Source: Hymenopus coronatus (lineage: Eukaryota > Arthropoda > Insecta > Mantodea > Hymenopodidae). From it: a DNA stretch of 64,000 nucleotides. Positions 63,230 to 64,000 of the stretch are shown piece by piece; the stretch's first letter is position 1; each line of letters starts with the position of its first letter. The notes below the pieces were generated by a model. The model was not told where the DNA came from. It was given only the letters and a program-made list of their open reading frames with translations, and made no database searches. The DNA lies in contig CM060899.1 of assembly GCA_030762935.1 (NCBI GenBank), forward strand, positions 63,352,501 through 63,416,500, given 5' to 3'. The translations under genes were made by a program, and so were the position numbers.

Positions 63230-63590
63230 ATTCAACTAATGCTAGTTCATTTGGAGTTATTCTTGGTATTATTTTGCAAAAGGATTTATGAAGTTAATCT
63301 ATTCATTCCCACCCTTTTTCAGTCCCCCAAACCTCTATTCCATGCATCATTCTTGATTCCACTGTTGCTGTGTATATTCTCTCCTGCCAGTTTACTCTCA
63401 TATTTGGTATCTTCTTTAAGCATATTCTTATGCTATTTGGAGCGCATTTTTCCTTTGCTCTGTCCATTTTCCACTGTTATTTAGCCTCATTCTACATAAT
63501 CAAACTTGTTTACAACTTCAAAATTCACTTCCCTGTAACCATCATCTCTCTTCTCTACTGAGTTTATTCCTGTTCTTATAAGCCATAATT
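63230..63590 (-). mobile_element. LINE reverse transcriptase C-terminal remnant
   Basis: The minus strand reads, with shifts, NSIRICLKKIPNMRVNWQER, IYTATVESRMMHGIEVWGTE and LHKSFCKIIPRITPNELAL, the region after the RT palm (GxEVWG block) of non-LTR elements. Confidence 0.6.
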
Positions 63591-63611
63591 GATATACTTT
63601 TAAGCCGATGT

Positions 63612-64000
63612 CCCAGGTCAAATATTTTGTCCATACTCTTCTAACTACAAATTGGATCATGGGTCATCGGGTAATTTCATTGTGTAGAATTTCCATCCTA
63701 TTTTTTGGTCCAATTCCAGTTTGCTACAACAGGATACAGCGGCTTCTATTTTTTGGTCCAAACGTATGAAATCAACCAATAAGTGACCTGGTGGTAATGA
63801 CATAATAAGATAGAAGCTAGTGCTGGGTCTTCCTTCCCACCCATATGATTGTTTGTGAAACTTTGCTGTATCTTGTAGACTTTGCCCTAAATAATAGGGT
63901 TATAGTAGCTGAGCTATTGTTGAAATACATATTTTTTTTGTGTAGCAGAGTTTTATGAAATAATGATTCAGGAATTTATAATCCCTGCAACCTTCTTTTC
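63612..64000 (-). mobile_element. End of a TIR element, inverted relative to 7400-7768 (continues off window)
   Basis: GTCCCAGGTCAAATATTTTG at the end, then about 370 bp inversely matching 7400-7768, including TTTTTTGGTCCAATTCCAGT and GCTGGGTCTTCCTTCC. Confidence 0.65.

Overview
This window is eukaryotic nuclear DNA, AT-rich, with spliced genes, long introns and a very heavy load of transposons. Mariner, Penelope-like, piggyBac-like, PIF/Harbinger-like and LINE remnants and tRNA-derived SINEs lie next to animal genes, which points to an invertebrate with a large genome, most likely an arthropod. The sequence alone does not fix the species. It is not bacterial: there are no operons, ribosome binding sites or CRISPR arrays.

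Three host genes can be read exon by exon. (1) ASCC1 (+): the last four coding exons, 2808-11540, cover the 2H-phosphoesterase-like half; the 5' exons with the KH domain lie left of the window. (2) Seipin/BSCL2 (+): a complete gene of five coding exons, 18056-29533, encoding 346 aa with two membrane segments. (3) EHBP1 (-): seven recognised 3' coding exons, 60890 down to 49633, cover the bMERB (Rab-binding) domain and end in a CaaX-type Cys-Ser-Ile-Gln; the 5' exons lie right of the window. In ASCC1 and seipin, and for EHBP1 from its 57309-57189 exon to the stop, splice phases close exactly and consensus GT/AG sites flank the exons.

The rest, including nearly all intron sequence, is layered mobile DNA. 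One 850-900 bp family dominates, with more than 20 copies in both orientations. It has short sub-terminal inverted repeats, a palindrome at one end and an internal microsatellite, an architecture like non-autonomous Helentron/DINE-1 elements. Penelope-like elements (PLEs) occur as a nearly readable reverse transcriptase (42669-44080), several GIY-YIG fragments, and palindromes in which two PLE 3' ends face each other. The intergenic interval 29.9-49.4 kb holds two such palindromes, an apparently intact mariner (46900-48234), two TTAA-flanked piggyBac-like elements around it, and decayed mariners containing other elements. Several nests can be dated relative to each other, for example mariner > TIR element and LINE at 6.45-9.42 kb, and Tc-like > palindrome and mariner at 58.35-60.6 kb.

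The three host genes (RNA/DNA damage signalling, lipid droplet assembly, endocytic Rab traffic) have no evident joint pathway; their adjacency looks incidental. The features most worth following up are the dominant HINE-like family, the PLE tail-to-tail palindromes with hammerhead-like modules, and a GIY-YIG ORF enclosed by 40-bp inverted repeats.
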